Of a stretch of DNA of 64,000 nt, positions 1 to 10,557 are shown in pieces. Both the position numbers and the translations under genes were made by a program. The first letter of the stretch is position 1. Each line of letters opens with the position of its first letter. Source of the DNA: Bactrocera neohumeralis (lineage: Eukaryota; Arthropoda; Insecta; Diptera; Tephritidae). Location: positions 558,001-622,000 of the forward strand of contig NW_026089623.1 of NCBI RefSeq assembly GCF_024586455.1. The letters are read 5' to 3'. The notes beneath the pieces were generated by a model. That model searched no databases. It worked only from the letters and a program-made list of their open reading frames with translations, and was not told the DNA's origin.

Positions 1-723
1 TCACTATGTTGTCGGGCGTCATCCTTTCATTTGTTAGCTTTTCTATGGTGCTTCTCTCCACTACATACCTCGAGCCGCAGAAAAAGACGTGCTCTGCGTT
101 TTCTGCGGCATTTCCGCAGAAGGAACATTATGTTTCGTCATGGTGGCCAAATTTGTGCAGTTATTCCCTTAAACAGCCATGGCCTGATAAGAACTGCGTT
201 AAGTAGAAGTCTGTCTCACCGCGTTGTCTGTCAATCCAGGCCGGTACATTCTTAATTAGTCTATATGTCCATCTTCCTTTATATGCCACATCCCATTGCT
301 TTTGTCACTCATCGAGACTTGTCTTCCTCTCCTTTTTGCTCTCGTCGACCGTTAGGCGCCTATTCATGGCTTTTGTTTTACAGCAGACTCTACTTAACTC
401 AGAGGCAATTACATTCGGTGGCATAAGACCACATATAATAGCAATTACCGCGTGCCATACCATCCTAAACGCACATGCAACTCTATGCGCCCACTTGGAC
501 ACGGCCTTTGCCTTATTGACACAATTTTTTGACGCAGGCCTGTCTCCCATATCGGAGCTGCGTACATCAGCATTGACTGGCTAACTTTAGCCAGCAGAGT
601 TCTCCTACTTTGGCCTGGGCCAACAATGCTTGCCATGATTCTCGACAGGACCGCACTCACTGTAGCCGCCTCATCACAGGCGTTTTCAATGTGCGCCTTG
701 AAATAGAGCCTCGTATCGATCAT
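1..723 (-). pseudogene. R1-like LINE ORF2, 3' fragment
   Basis: Read on the minus strand, this gives the end of a non-LTR reverse transcriptase polyprotein in several frames. Residues near 723-590 resemble the thumb region (LYFKAHIENACDEAA, then GPGQSRRTLLAKV and YAAPIW). Further on, WTYRLI, ETDFYLTQFLSGHGC and a Cys/His cluster (CSFCG ... ENAEHVFF) match the C-terminal zinc-binding region of R1/LOA-type LINEs. Frames are broken near 180 and 300, so it is a decayed, 5'-truncated copy. It runs off the left edge, so neither target duplication nor tail can be seen. The family call rests on motif order read by eye. Confidence 0.7.
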
Positions 724-945
724 AACGCCATGATTTTGTAATTGATTTAAGAAATGTTTAGCTTTAAACTATAATTTTATTTTTTTATACATATTTTAAC
801 ATTTAATTTACAACATAAAATCAATATAGTGTTTGCTCATTTTAATAAATTTTTCTGCTATTTATTCTGATTCCACAGGAACTTTGTAGTTTATGTTGAG
901 GAATACTTAGCCGGTCAATCTTTTCTGGAGCATCGTTGCTCTGAG

Positions 946-1602
946 TCAAGTCTTGATTCGGCGCAAAGAAGAAAAGGATCGATCAGCGCTAGAATTTGTG
1001 GCTGGCAAAGAGCAGAGTACGTGAAGGAGAATAAGAATCGACGGATATATATCCTTATCGCAAATACTGAGGCTTTCTAAGGCACAAAACACTTGTGTTC
1101 TCGTAGTCATTTTCATTTTCCATGGTTGTTGAAAAAGCGCTACTTCTGCTTTGAGCTTCATTTTTTGCAGTTCTTTGTTTCCTGGCAAGATTTTCCTAAA
1201 GCGTCTAATTAGGCATTCAATGAGTATAGTTAAATCTTTTTCTTCCAAATTTAGGTTAAATTTTGGTAACAGCAGACTCAAATTGAAACCTTCAAGAACT
1301 TCATCGAAAAACCGTTTTTTAAAATCTTGTATGACCGTGTCAATGAGTGGAATGTATGCAGAAACCCAGCTTTGAGATGGGTAATTGTTTCGATGACTCT
1401 GACGACCACATGTTATGGGGATTTCCACTTCAACATCTAATTTTTCAACCATATGTGTAGCATTTGAAAAAATTACATTAAAGTGATGATCAGCATTCAT
1501 TCTTCGCGTGTTCAGTGTTGCACCCAATGTTGTTATGACGTTTGATGCAAGGTCGATTGATTCGTTCTGCAGAATCACACTAAGTGGCTGCGTCAGTGAC
1601 AA
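946..1602 (-). pseudogene. hAT transposase, C-terminal part
   Basis: About 218 codons are open on the minus strand. The end reads LCSLPATNSSADRSFSSLRRIK, the conserved hAT dimerisation segment in which A-x-S/A-E/D-R-S-F-S is typical. Upstream the protein is Leu/Ile-rich with a region (YIPLIDTVIQDFKKRF) seen in hAT proteins of the ZMYM/P52rIPK-like group. There is no ATG at the start of the open frame, so this is the 3' part of a longer gene. I did not find terminal repeats belonging to it. Likely inactive. Confidence 0.7.
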
Positions 1603-2090
1603 ATCATCACTGAGACAAAAAATTCCAATAATAAATTCGAAGTTTCACAGTACTGTGACTAAATTCGACGCTTCTACTGCAGTCGTTCTATTCTTCCATT
1701 CGCTTATTTTTGTCAGTACTTGGGTGACTGTGAATTGATGAACGACATCATGTCTTTGTACCTACCTTGTCTCGCAAAGCCCAAGAATTGAGCTAAAACT
1801 GTGTTACGTTTCGGTTTTGAAACTTGGAAAAATGAAATTCTCTGAATATTTCAGATATCCTTGCAATCAAAGCAATTTGTTCAGATTAGGGGAAAAACAT
1901 GGTATCATCTCAGCGTTTGTAGCTTCTTTTTTTATATATTTTTTCTTATATATATTATATTGCAACGCATATAAACATCCAGTCCTATATCTTTCTTGTC
2001 TTTCAAAACCAACTGTCCTGTCCCGAAAGTGAAATCTCCTCGTGGTTTTTTTCTTCAATACTTATATACTTCAATGCTTTTACTACTGTG
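1603..2090. other. No gene seen
   Basis: AT-rich sequence between the hAT and LINE fragments. No convincing open frame, RNA gene or repeat end was recognised. Confidence 0.4.
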
Positions 2091-2091
2091 A

Positions 2092-2645
2092 TCAAATTGA
2101 ACGGTAAATTTTTAATGTATACTTTGGGTGTACAGGCAACTTCCAATTTCCGATCCGGTGACCGGTCTGCTTTTTCCCTTTTGCATGCTGCACACGACGG
2201 GCTTTTATTTCCTTTGTGAAGTGCCGCTTTTCACTACACTTAGCACAACATTTGCTTCGATGATCCTCACTCGTACATCCCCTCGCCAGATGGCCGTATT
2301 CCAGGCACCTGAAACACTTTCTGAATTTCGGCTTTTCCCTTATTCTGCAGACCACACATCCAATCTTGATCTTATGAGCATCATGCAGCCGTTTTGAGAC
2401 CACGTTTTGAGTCCACAATTTGTGATCGTATTGCAACCGAGTCTTCTTTAGTGGTTATTTTGTCCAGGTCTCGGATCTCCACTAATACCTAGTGGGTTTT
2501 GGCTCTTATTAGCGCCTGGTCGTCTAAAACCTTGCATATTTCCTTTTCTTATGCTCCCGTGTTCTTCATCTGGGCCATCTTCATTTCGAGTAGTATCTCG
2601 CCTTTTATCGTCTTCCTTATTCGCAAAACGTCCTCTCCGCTTCCT
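2092..2645 (-). pseudogene. LINE ORF1 (gag-like) fragment with zinc knuckles
   Basis: The minus strand encodes KCFRCLEYGHLARGC (a CX2CX4HX4C zinc knuckle), followed by a second partial knuckle (KCCAKCSEKRHFTKE) in which the final Cys is lost. Upstream in another frame are EDVLRIRKT, GEILLEMKM and ALIRAKT, typical of R1/Jockey ORF1 proteins. Such proteins coat LINE RNA. The frame breaks around 2436 and at stops upstream show decay. It could belong to the same family as the ORF2 fragment at 1-723, but the two are not contiguous. Confidence 0.65.
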
Positions 2646-2649
2646 TTTT

Positions 2650-3095
2650 AATGGCTCTAAGCATATTGTTCAAAAATTAATATGTTCGTTTTCTTAAATA
2701 AAAAAAGTTAAGAAATTTGTAATACTTATGATAATGAAAACATATAGAGTCCAATAATTTGAAAAAATCATTTCTTTCCCTCGGCAATATGTTCAAATAT
2801 CATTGAACATGTTTACTTATCGGATATGTATGCATATGTACATATGTACATACTTATGTACATAAACACCTGCAATGCGCATCCAATAAGAATAAAAATT
2901 CATGGGGACGCAAGTCATAAACAATATGCTACAAAACATACAAACATATATACATATATTTAGTTATTTAATATAGTTTCCTAAAATAGTATATAAGCAA
3001 TGAAAATACCAAAATAATATCAGAATGAATATATTCTCACTCAAGCAAAGATCTTTATATAAACACCTTATAAAACCAGACACCATCACATCTCT
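2650..3095. other. AT-rich, with TA/CATA simple repeats
   Basis: No gene seen. Contains alternating purine-pyrimidine runs (ATGTATGCATATGTACATAT and relatives, about 2825-2860) common in fly intergenic DNA. Confidence 0.4.
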
Positions 3096-3099
3096 CCCA

Positions 3100-3430
3100 A
3101 CATGTCTTTGCCAACAATCGTCTTTTCGCGACGATGATAAAAGCTAAAATCATATATTGAACAATTTCTGATGTATCTTCTAGAAGGGAAAAGTGTCAAT
3201 CCCGAAAAGCACAGAAATAAGTGACAAAAGCGGCAACATAGCTCTTGTCAACTTAAAATATTTTACAAATATAAATTATTTTTCCGCGGCTCACAAAAAT
3301 CTTCGTCGATATGTATGCAATCTCATGCATAAACATACATATTTATGCTGCTTTGTAGACGAAGCAGTTCCATCGCAAAGGAAAGCAGTGACAGCACAGC
3401 TCGGATTTTCTACACACAACACAATGTTGT
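3100..3430. repeat. Dispersed repeat, second copy at 43.99-44.35 kb
   Basis: Blocks such as GTCTTTTCGCGACGATG, AAAATCTTCGTCGATATGTAT and CACAGCTCGGATTTTCTA recur in order at about 44030-44345. After an inserted MITE in each copy, both resume with the block CGGCCATTGGTTG..CCGTGACAACGGA (4150 and 44540). The repeat is therefore about 0.6 kb and each copy was hit independently by a different MITE. No coding capacity was recognised. Confidence 0.65.
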
Positions 3431-3463
3431 GACGCTTTGTCGTTTTGTCAGTCCTTCGTTATA

Positions 3464-4115
3464 CTATGTTCGGACCGACATTGAAAACATTTTGAAAACA
3501 CATTTGTATGTTGTGGAATCTAAGTCGTTCGGACCGACAATGTGTGTTTTCGATGAGTTTTCACTGATAACTATCAATAGCGGCATTCTCTTGCTCTTGC
3601 AAGATTGCACGATGACACAAAATGCAAAAATCCTGTACCGAAATATGCAAGGCCAAGAGAGTACCCATTGCAGAATCTAGTGATATATGACGGCACGAAA
3701 ATAAACATAGGTTTTGGTCTGACATATTTTACAGCCATTGCAAATAATTTTCTGCGTGTGTTTGTTGTTGTGCCGTTGCACCAAAAGGAAAATTCTGCAA
3801 TTTCTGCACAGGGCAAGGTTTTGCAAGAGCAAGAGAATCCCCCTATTATGAGAATATCAAGCGACAGCTGTATTTATATATGGAATGTAAACGAATATCA
3901 AGTGACAATTTAGGACCTGCAAAATATGTCTTCCAAAAACATCGATTAAACTAGAGCAGGCACCGATTATAATGAGTGGAATGTAAGTTTTGAAGTAGTT
4001 TTCAGCGAAAACTGGGTTTTCGTTTGACATATTTTACATGGACGAAAACACAAGTTTTCGTGCGAAAACCAGTTTTTCCCACGAAAACATGTTTTCGTTG
4101 TCGGTCCGAACATAG
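3464..4115. mobile_element. MITE with CTATGTTCGGACCGACA ends
   Basis: The left end CTATGTTCGGACCGACA is the reverse complement of the right end TGTCGGTCCGAACATAG. The interior has repeated GAAAAC..GTTTTCG blocks. A second repeat is nested inside (3583-3850) with its own imperfect inverted ends, TTCTCTTGCTCTTGCAA and TTGCAAGAGCAAGAGAA. No target duplication is obvious. Confidence 0.65.
3583..3850. repeat. Nested short repeat (TTCTCTTGCTCTTGC ends)
   Basis: Terminal inverted blocks GGCATTCTCTTGCTCTTGCA and TTGCAAGAGCAAGAGAATCC. Related sequence occurs at about 35940-36075, 50511-50615 and 56750-57005, sharing the internal block TGACATATTTTACAGCCATT. Non-coding. Confidence 0.6.
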
Positions 4116-4248
4116 CATTACATTCACTTTTTGACAAAGCGTGAGCTTCGGCCATTGGTTGCCCGTGACAACGGATATTTCGCATGAAACAATATGTGTA
4201 CATAATTACCTACAAAGTTGTGGACAAATTTACAAACATTATGCGTAT

Positions 4249-4797
4249 AGTGCTGAACACATTGGGCGCGACACGACATGGCAGCACGACAGTGAACTGA
4301 AAATGGCGTCGTGAATCCTACTACATGAACATTTGTAAGAAGGCAGCGAAATAACAATGGCCGGCCTGTACACAAAACAACACAGCTATCCATTTTGTAT
4401 GTACACAATTTCGTTGTGGCCATACTAATACCTTTCACTTCAATGGTATTTAATATTTTGTTCAAAGTGAAATTTTTTATACCAAAAATAAGTAAATAGG
4501 TAAATATTTTTCTTTTAAATTATCAATTGTTAATACAAATGATATAATAGAGCTATTTTATGCTTTTATTTGTAAAATAACGTCAGGTTTGATAGAGCTT
4601 TGAATAATTTTACATTTTACATATTAGCGGCAACACAACTCTACCTCATATCTCTACTGTCAACCCTACTGTCGTCCTACTGTCGTTGGCAAATATAAAA
4701 ATATATTGAAGTTAGCGAGACCGACAACTGTCGGCCTGCAGTCATGTAGTCGTGCAGCTGTCAAAATAACTGTTTCCATAAAAACGTGTGTATTTTA
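4249..4797. mobile_element. MITE, AGTGCTGAACACAT family, 3' end missing
   Basis: Aligns by eye with the full copy at 32783-33386 (shared blocks GGCCGGCCTGTACACAAAAC-like, ATTTCGTTGTGGCCATACTA, CTACTGTCGTTGGCAAATAT, AACGTGTGTATTTTAATA). It stops abruptly where the mariner element at 4799 begins, and no continuation is seen beyond the mariner, so the right end was lost. Confidence 0.65.
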
Positions 4798-4798
4798 A

Positions 4799-5343
4799 TA
4801 ATGGGTTGTCAAAAAAGTCTTGCGGTATTTTTATTGAAGTTTTTTTTTTATTGAAATTGAAATGAATTTTTGATGACTCATGCCCAGCTCTTGACCGATG
4901 CTACGGCTGCTACTATGCCGGTCTCTTTCGACCAATTCAGCGATTTTATCGCAATTTTCGATGACAGGCCTTCCGGAGCGTGGCGCATCTTCGACCACCT
5001 CTACACCAGAACGAAAACGTTGAAACCATCGTTGTGCGGTGGAAATGGAAACTGTATCGGGTCCATAAACTGCACAAATTTTATTGGCGGCTTGAGATGC
5101 ATTTTTGCCTTTATCGTAGTAGTACTGTAAAATATGCCGTATTTTCTCTTTATTTTGCTCCATGTTTGCGACGCTATAACTCACGAACGACTTAAAAGAA
5201 ACAACAATCAATCAAACACGTGTTAGCGAGTGAAATGAGCTTTCCAAAAAGGTATAGCATGACCCGATGCGACGAATAAAACTAGACCTACGCGCTTTCA
5301 GCGCCAACTAGCGAAAATACCGCAAAACTTTTTTGACAAACCC
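4799..5343 (-). mobile_element. Internally deleted mariner element
   Basis: Both ends carry GTCAAAAAAGT(C/T)TTGCGGTATTTT in inverted orientation (4806-4831 and 5311-5335), as expected for mariner inverted repeats. About 545 bp separates the ends, compared with about 1.3 kb for an autonomous mariner, so the catalytic domain is deleted. The remaining coding part is the DNA-binding N-terminus, listed separately. Confidence 0.8.
4831..5163 (-). pseudogene. Mariner transposase N-terminus (truncated)
   Basis: From the ATG at 5163 the minus strand reads MEQNKEKIRHILQYYYDKGK, then AAN KICAVYGPD, STAQRWFQRFRSG, EDAPRSGRP and a second helix-turn-helix region (DRHSSSRSIGQELGMSH). This is the paired-like DNA-binding domain of Tc1/mariner transposases, of the group with R-S-G-R-P linkers. 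The protein then runs into ISIKKKLQ and stops, with no DDD catalytic residues. A product could at most bind element ends, and that is an inference. Confidence 0.8.
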
Positions 5344-5528
5344 CTTCGTAAAATGAAATATCGTAAAGTTGGCCCAGAGAACGTTTATCATAGAGAAGGT
5401 TCACGGCGCGGAGAACGTAAAAATGTTTTTGGCTAACTCGGTCGAGATGAGGGAGTTTCACGACTGCCAGCTCGGCAGGAGAAATCTTAACAGTTGCGCT
5501 TGAATAGAGCTGAGCATCTCAGTATCAG
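5344..5528. other. Unassigned flank with hAT-like end
   Basis: Contains CAGAGAACGTTTATCATAGA (5370 onward), similar to the 29-bp terminal repeat of the large element at 42109-45959, so it may be a relic end of that family. No gene seen. Confidence 0.35.
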
Positions 5529-6127
5529 CAGGAATAATGGGATGCCCAACTTATTCCAGTGTGAGAGCGCCTCAAAATAAGCGTTTTTTATAACATTTTC
5601 CATTATGGCCAGATCGAACAAAATAACAATTTTTGGGCATTTATTAACCCAATACCCAACATTTAGTACGAATATAAATTACTAAATAGTGGTTATTTAT
5701 TATATGGAGAAACTATTTAAATATTTTTAAAGAATATTATAACAACTGACTTTTGTCCTTTCAATACCCAATAATAGGATTTAAGGTTGTTAGCTCTCAA
5801 TCATTAAAAGTTTTTAATAATTTTCAACTGAAAATAATACTATGATGTTTCAAATTACAAAACATTTCATCAAATACCTTTAAATTTCACAAATTTATTT
5901 AATTTTCATTGTTTTGCATTTTTGATAAGAGGTCTTGAACGATGCAACAAATCCATCCATTTATATATTTTTTTGGTAAGATTTCAATCTGGCCATCGCT
6001 CGTTTCCAATTGCTAAACGTCAAAACCTCCTCAATCCAGTCAACTGTCAAAGTTTAGGTGGTTTTGACGTTTAGCAATTGTTCTCTCTTTTCCAGTGAGA
6101 GAGGAATTGGGCATCCCATTATTCCTG
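5529..6127. mobile_element. hAT-like MITE copy A, with target duplication
   Basis: Begins CAGGAATAATGGGATGCCCA and ends with its reverse complement, a perfect 21-bp inverted repeat. Flanked by GTATCAG on both sides (5522-5528 and 6128-6134), a 7-bp target duplication. About 600 bp, non-coding. CAG ends and a 7-8 bp duplication point to hAT mobilisation (family knowledge). Related copies are at 6160, 7496, 29970 and 31.1-32.8 kb. Confidence 0.8.
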
Positions 6128-6159
6128 GTATCAGTTCAGTCGTTGTCGAGCCAGCAACG

Positions 6160-6756
6160 CAGGAATAATGGGATGCCCAACTTATTCCAGTGTGAGAGCG
6201 CCTCAAAATAAGCGTTTTTTATAACATTTTCCATTACGGCCAAATCGAACAAAATAAGAATTTTTGGGCATTTTAAATTAAAATACCCAACATTTATTAC
6301 GATTGCAAATTATTATATATTGGACTTTTAATATATGGCGAAACTACTTAATTCCTTTTTTATGATTTTATGGTATAATAAAACAACTGACTTTCGATCT
6401 TTCAATACTTAATAAGGTGAATTAAGCCTGTTAGTCTCAATTAATAAATGTTTTTAATCATTTGTAATAAAAAATTAATTCTATTATGCATCAAATTACA
6501 AATTGTTTCATGAAATATATTAAAATTTCGCATTTTCTTTGATTTTCATTGTTTTAAATTTTTATTAGCTATCTCGAACGGCGGCAACAAATTCCTCCGT
6601 TCACATATATTTTTGGTATAATTTCAATCTGGCCGTTCCAGTCATTCCAATTGCAAAACGTCAAAACCTACCCAATCCAGTCAACTGTCAAAGTTCGGAA
6701 GGTGAGCGGCTTTCACATTTCCAGTGACAGGAGAGTTAGGGATCTCTTTATCTCTG
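6160..6756 (+). mobile_element. hAT-like MITE copy B
   Basis: Starts CAGGAATAATGGGATGCCCA and ends CTTTATCTCTG, so its two ends are only imperfect inverted repeats of each other. The interior matches copy C at 7496-8091 in reverse orientation almost base for base. No target duplication found. Confidence 0.75.
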
Positions 6757-7198
6757 CTTACATATGTGCTTTGATATCAAAAATATTCAGGGGTGTTGAG
6801 GAATGTGATAGTTGTCGGAATCATAATTGAAACCGATCAAAAAACGTAGTAGGTGTCATGAATTCAGATATTATTGGTTTGATATTCGAAACAGAATTCG
6901 TATTGGTTTTGGGTGTCACGGAAACCAATTTTATCGGGTTTGCTGTCAGGAACAAAACAAGAGGATAGTCGCACACAGATTTGAAATGTAAGTTAAGAAA
7001 TCAAGTTATTTTATTGTTACGAATTGATTTATCTTTATTTCTATAGGAAAAAACATAAGAATAAAACACGAAATGTTTTAATTACTGTGTTTTGGAAAAA
7101 AATGCTGATATGTAAGGGAGGAGGAGCCTGATTTAGAGGCTTAAAAAATCATTTTTTTGATGTTTTTTTTGGGAGGGAAAGAAATATTGATTAAAGCG
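6757..7198. other. No gene seen, left side of gap
   Basis: AT-rich sequence without recognisable coding potential or repeat ends, leading into the N run. Confidence 0.35.
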
Positions 7199-7298
7199 NN
7201 NNNNNNNNNNNNNNNNNNNNNNNNNNNNNNNNNNNNNNNNNNNNNNNNNNNNNNNNNNNNNNNNNNNNNNNNNNNNNNNNNNNNNNNNNNNNNNNNNN
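7199..7298. other. Assembly gap (100 N)
   Basis: Exactly 100 N, the conventional placeholder for a gap of unknown length. It lies between two inverted MITE copies (6160-6756 and 7496-8091), a hairpin-forming arrangement that would hinder assembly. Confidence 0.95.
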
Positions 7299-7380
7299 AA
7301 TAAATAACCAATATTTAGCAATTTTTATTCGTACTAAATGTTGGATATTGGGTTGATAAATGCCCAAAAATGTATTTTAA
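7299..7380 (-). repeat. Partial copy of MITE A interior
   Basis: Reverse complement resembles 5635-5700 of copy A (shared GTACTAAATGTTGG and GATAAATGCCC-like blocks). Truncated by the gap. Confidence 0.5.
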
Positions 7381-7495
7381 GGATATATTCCCTATTATCT
7401 TTAAAATACTTGGAATATAAAAGGCATTGCATGGCACCAAAGGCATTTAGAATCATAAAATATTTCTCGCAGGGCATATTTGGTTTTGCAGACTG

Positions 7496-8091
7496 CAGAG
7501 ATAAAGAGATCCCCAACTCTCCTGTCACTGGAAATGTGAGAGCCGCTCACCTACCGAACTTTGACAGTTGATTGGATTGGGTAGGTTTTGACGTTTTGCA
7601 ATTGGAATGACTGGAACGGCCAGATTGAAATTATACCAAAAATATATGTGAACGGAGGAATTTGTTGCCGCCGTTCGAGATAGCTAATAAAAATTTAAAA
7701 CAATGAAAATCAAAGAAAATGCGAAATTTTAATATATTTCATGAAACAATTTGTAATTTGATGCATAATAGACTTAATTTTTTATTACAAATGATTAAAA
7801 ACATTTATTAATTGAGACTAACAGGCTTAATTCACCTTATTAAGTATTGAAAGATCGAAAGTCAGTTGTTTTATTATACCATAAAATCATAAAAAGGAAT
7901 TAAGTAGTTTCGCCATATATTAAAAGTCCAATATATAATAATTTGCAATCGTAATAAATGTTGGGTATTTTAATTTAAAATGCCCAAAAATTCTTATTTT
8001 GTTCGATTTGGCCGTAATGGAAAATGTTATAAAAAACGCTTATTTTGAGGCGCTCTCACACTGGAATAAGTTTAACATCCCCTTATTCCTG
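7496..8091 (-). mobile_element. hAT-like MITE copy C, inverted relative to B
   Basis: Starts CAGAGATAAAGAGATCCCCA and ends CCCTTATTCCTG. The interior matches copy B in reverse, so 6160-8091 forms a roughly 600-bp inverted pair around the gap. Confidence 0.75.
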
Positions 8092-8139
8092 GTTTGCACA
8101 ATTGTGCTAAGAAATGCCGACCACTGTGTTAAACACTGA

Positions 8140-8555
8140 CATGGATAATATGATACGCGATTCTCGCATTGGCTCTCATTTTTCTCTCAAACGCGTTCCC
8201 TGATTATTTGACAGCGAAGGAGATCAGGGAATTTCGATCAGCTGATTTCAGAAAAGGCGGGATACCAGAAGTAAACCGCTATAATTACTTGACGAAATTA
8301 GTGTGAAATGAAATTTCATTGAACTGTGCGAACATTTTGTGATAAAATAAATGTTTATGTAAATTAATTAATGATTTTGCATTTTAGCATTTATATATGT
8401 ATGCATTTTCAATGTGTTTCAATTAGTGTTTCGTATAATTTATTAAATACCCAATCTAATATTTTTCAGCAGTGACATCATTGGCAAATGTTATAAAAAA
8501 TGGGGGTTTTGACAGCTCTTTCTCGAATCAAAGAGTCTCGTATCATATTATCCAT
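8140..8555. mobile_element. MITE with CATGGATAATATGATAC ends, copy 1
   Basis: Left end CATGGATAATATGATACG, right end CGTATCATATTATCCAT, imperfect beyond about 20 bp. Flanks AACACTGA (8132-8139) and GACACTGA (8556-8563) form an 8-bp duplication with one mismatch, typical of hAT. A second copy is at 38488-38904. Non-coding, about 416 bp. Confidence 0.75.
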
Positions 8556-8563
8556 GACACTGA

Positions 8564-9359
8564 CCCAGCGATGCCTTGTCCTTCAACGTTAATTAAATGA
8601 TGTTGGAATAGCGCTCAAAACATTTATCAAACGACAATCGGGTAAGTATAATAAAGAAAAAAATATTATTTTAGTAGAATTCATTAGTAGAAAGGTATAT
8701 CAACCCACAATCAGTAATAATTGTACTGTTAATAACACTTTGCACATATTTTTCACTTACACCTAATTTTCAAATAACACGGAGTCCAATCGCATATTCT
8801 TATTGAGATTACTAGCTGCACTCTGTAATACATAAGCCTTTTTGTTGCGTTTATTCTTTCTTATCCATCTTCGATATAGCGCGTTGTGTTTCACACTGAG
8901 ACGCACACAAATCTATAGCATATGTCAAATTGTGAAATTTCAATAATATATTTAATGCTTTGTCTTATTATTATTCAATTTTTCTTTTTTCGAAAAGATT
9001 CTAATTAAATAAATATTAATAAAATATTAGAAACTTACCTACGCTCTTCAAATTTTATAATTAAATTAATTAAAATCAAAATTCAGTGGGCGTTCAATAT
9101 GATGAATCTTATTTTGCAGACCTGAGCATGATTCCGTTAAGCGGATCACCCATTATTAATTTAATCATAAAAGTGAAGTCCATATACATATGTATATTTT
9201 TTATATTACGAGTTTTGAAAATTTAAATTTTAGCCTTAATATTTGTTTTAATGAAAGTTTTAGGTACTTTTACTTTAAAGATTATTTTTAAATAAACCGT
9301 TAAAGATAAATTAAAGAAACTTTCAGGATTTGTCGGAAAATATTTATTTTGATATTGTG
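8564..9359. other. No gene seen
   Basis: AT-rich. A GTAAGT-type donor follows an open stretch at about 8640, but no coding exon could be supported. Confidence 0.35.
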
Positions 9360-9500
9360 GCGAACACGAATGCTAGAGCAACATAGAATCGACAATAACT
9401 TTCCAGAATTACGAGTAATAAGCGTTAAGTTGTTTGAGTAAGAAATAAATATAAGTCCATAACCATTAAATTTGACTTTTATTTAATAAAATTAGAGTCA
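9360..9500 (+). repeat. Possible Gypsy LTR 3' part
   Basis: The segment with GCGTTAAGTTGTTTGAGTAA and AGAAATAAATATAAGTCC lies just before gag-like codons. A similar segment (AACTGTTAAGTTGTATAAAT, AGAAATAAAGATAAGTG) occurs at 11195-11245 after the pol fragment. The pair plausibly marks decayed 5' and 3' long terminal repeats, though the match is short. Confidence 0.4.
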
Positions 9501-9543
9501 GATGTATAAATGTCAAATAAATTCCCAAGGAGATAATTATTCG

Positions 9544-9820
9544 AAAATGGCAAAGTTTAGTGATTTGAAGATTACCCAACTGAAAACGGAGCTGAAGCAA
9601 TGGAACTAGAGACAGACCATTAAGCTCAGACTGAACAACTCCTTCTGAGATACTCAATCATTTTTGATAAAGACGATTCCTAATCAGGAAGAGCCAAAGT
9701 TGTGAAACATTTTATTAACATAGGTGATGGAATACCAATCCGCCAGGCTCCTCGAAGAATTTCTTCAGCAAAACGTGAAGTTGTAAGCCACACCATATGC
9801 TGGACTCGTTATAAGGCACA
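9544..9820 (+). pseudogene. Gypsy-type gag start fused to pol fragment
   Basis: The plus strand reads MAKFSDLKITQLKTELKQWN from the ATG at 9547, which resembles the N-terminal SAP-like stretch of some Gypsy gag proteins. It passes through stops, then shows DIGDGIPIRQAPRRI-type codons (HFINIGDGIPIRQAPRR) and SSAKREVVS, the linker just before the Gypsy reverse transcriptase. Most of gag and protease is missing, so this is a deleted relic. The foldback repeat that follows splits it from the RT palm at 10558. Confidence 0.65.
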
Positions 9821-9839
9821 AAAAGAAAATTTCAATATT

Positions 9840-10548
9840 GAAATGAGCTCACATTTCACTTTTATTTTGTTTTTTTTAGCTAAATTTAAAAATTAAAAAT
9901 CACTTAGCACACTCATAGCTGAAAAGGTAAGAGTGTTTACAGTTATGATGAAAACGAGCGTCGCCACGTCATAAAAACCAAATATGAAAGATTTTTAATC
10001 GACAGCATTTTGTTTATTTGTACTTCCGTGTGTGTAATACCCGGTATTTTATTATTTTATAATATTACTTATTTCTTTCTAAATTTAAATAAAAAATATC
10101 CATATAGTGTTTATACTCATTTTAATTTGAAATATAATCTATAGTCATTTTTTGTATTAGCAAATTCAGCAAATTGCTCATATTTGATTATTATCATATG
10201 ACAGCGCCCCATTTCCTCAAAATTGTTAGAACATTAATGATGTCCACTACGAGTGTAAAAAGAAATTTTTATAATATAGATTTCTTACTTTAAAAGCCTG
10301 CAAAAAGGGTAAATGTGAATTTGTTCAAATGTTTAAATGAATTAATTTTAAGTGAAAAATGTGCGTAAAGTGTGTTAAATGTAGTAAAATAGCTTGTTGA
10401 AATGTTCGAATTTTGGAAATTTTTGAATTTTAAAGTCGAATATCTCGTAAAATAAGCGTTTGCGGTACCTATATATTTTTTAATCAGGAGGATTTCCTTT
10501 TTCCGAAGGTACCTTCAGATCGCGGCGCCAAAGAAATCGGAATTTTGC
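9840..10548. repeat. Foldback-type repeat inserted in Gypsy
   Basis: Shares long blocks with 58745-59575 (AATTGCTCATATTTG, ATTATCATATG, TGTTGAAATGTTCGAATTTT, GGCGCCAAAGAAATCGGAATT-like). It separates two pieces of one Gypsy coding region, which fixes it as the later insertion. Non-coding. Confidence 0.6.
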
Positions 10549-10557
10549 GGAGATGGC

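Noticed and set aside
6..584. Several short open frames on the plus strand at the left edge
   Set aside because: They are shadows of the R1-like reverse transcriptase codons on the minus strand.
5344..5528. LTR retrotransposon end
   Set aside because: Some LTR-like flavour, but no paired copy, TG..CA ends or primer-binding site could be shown.
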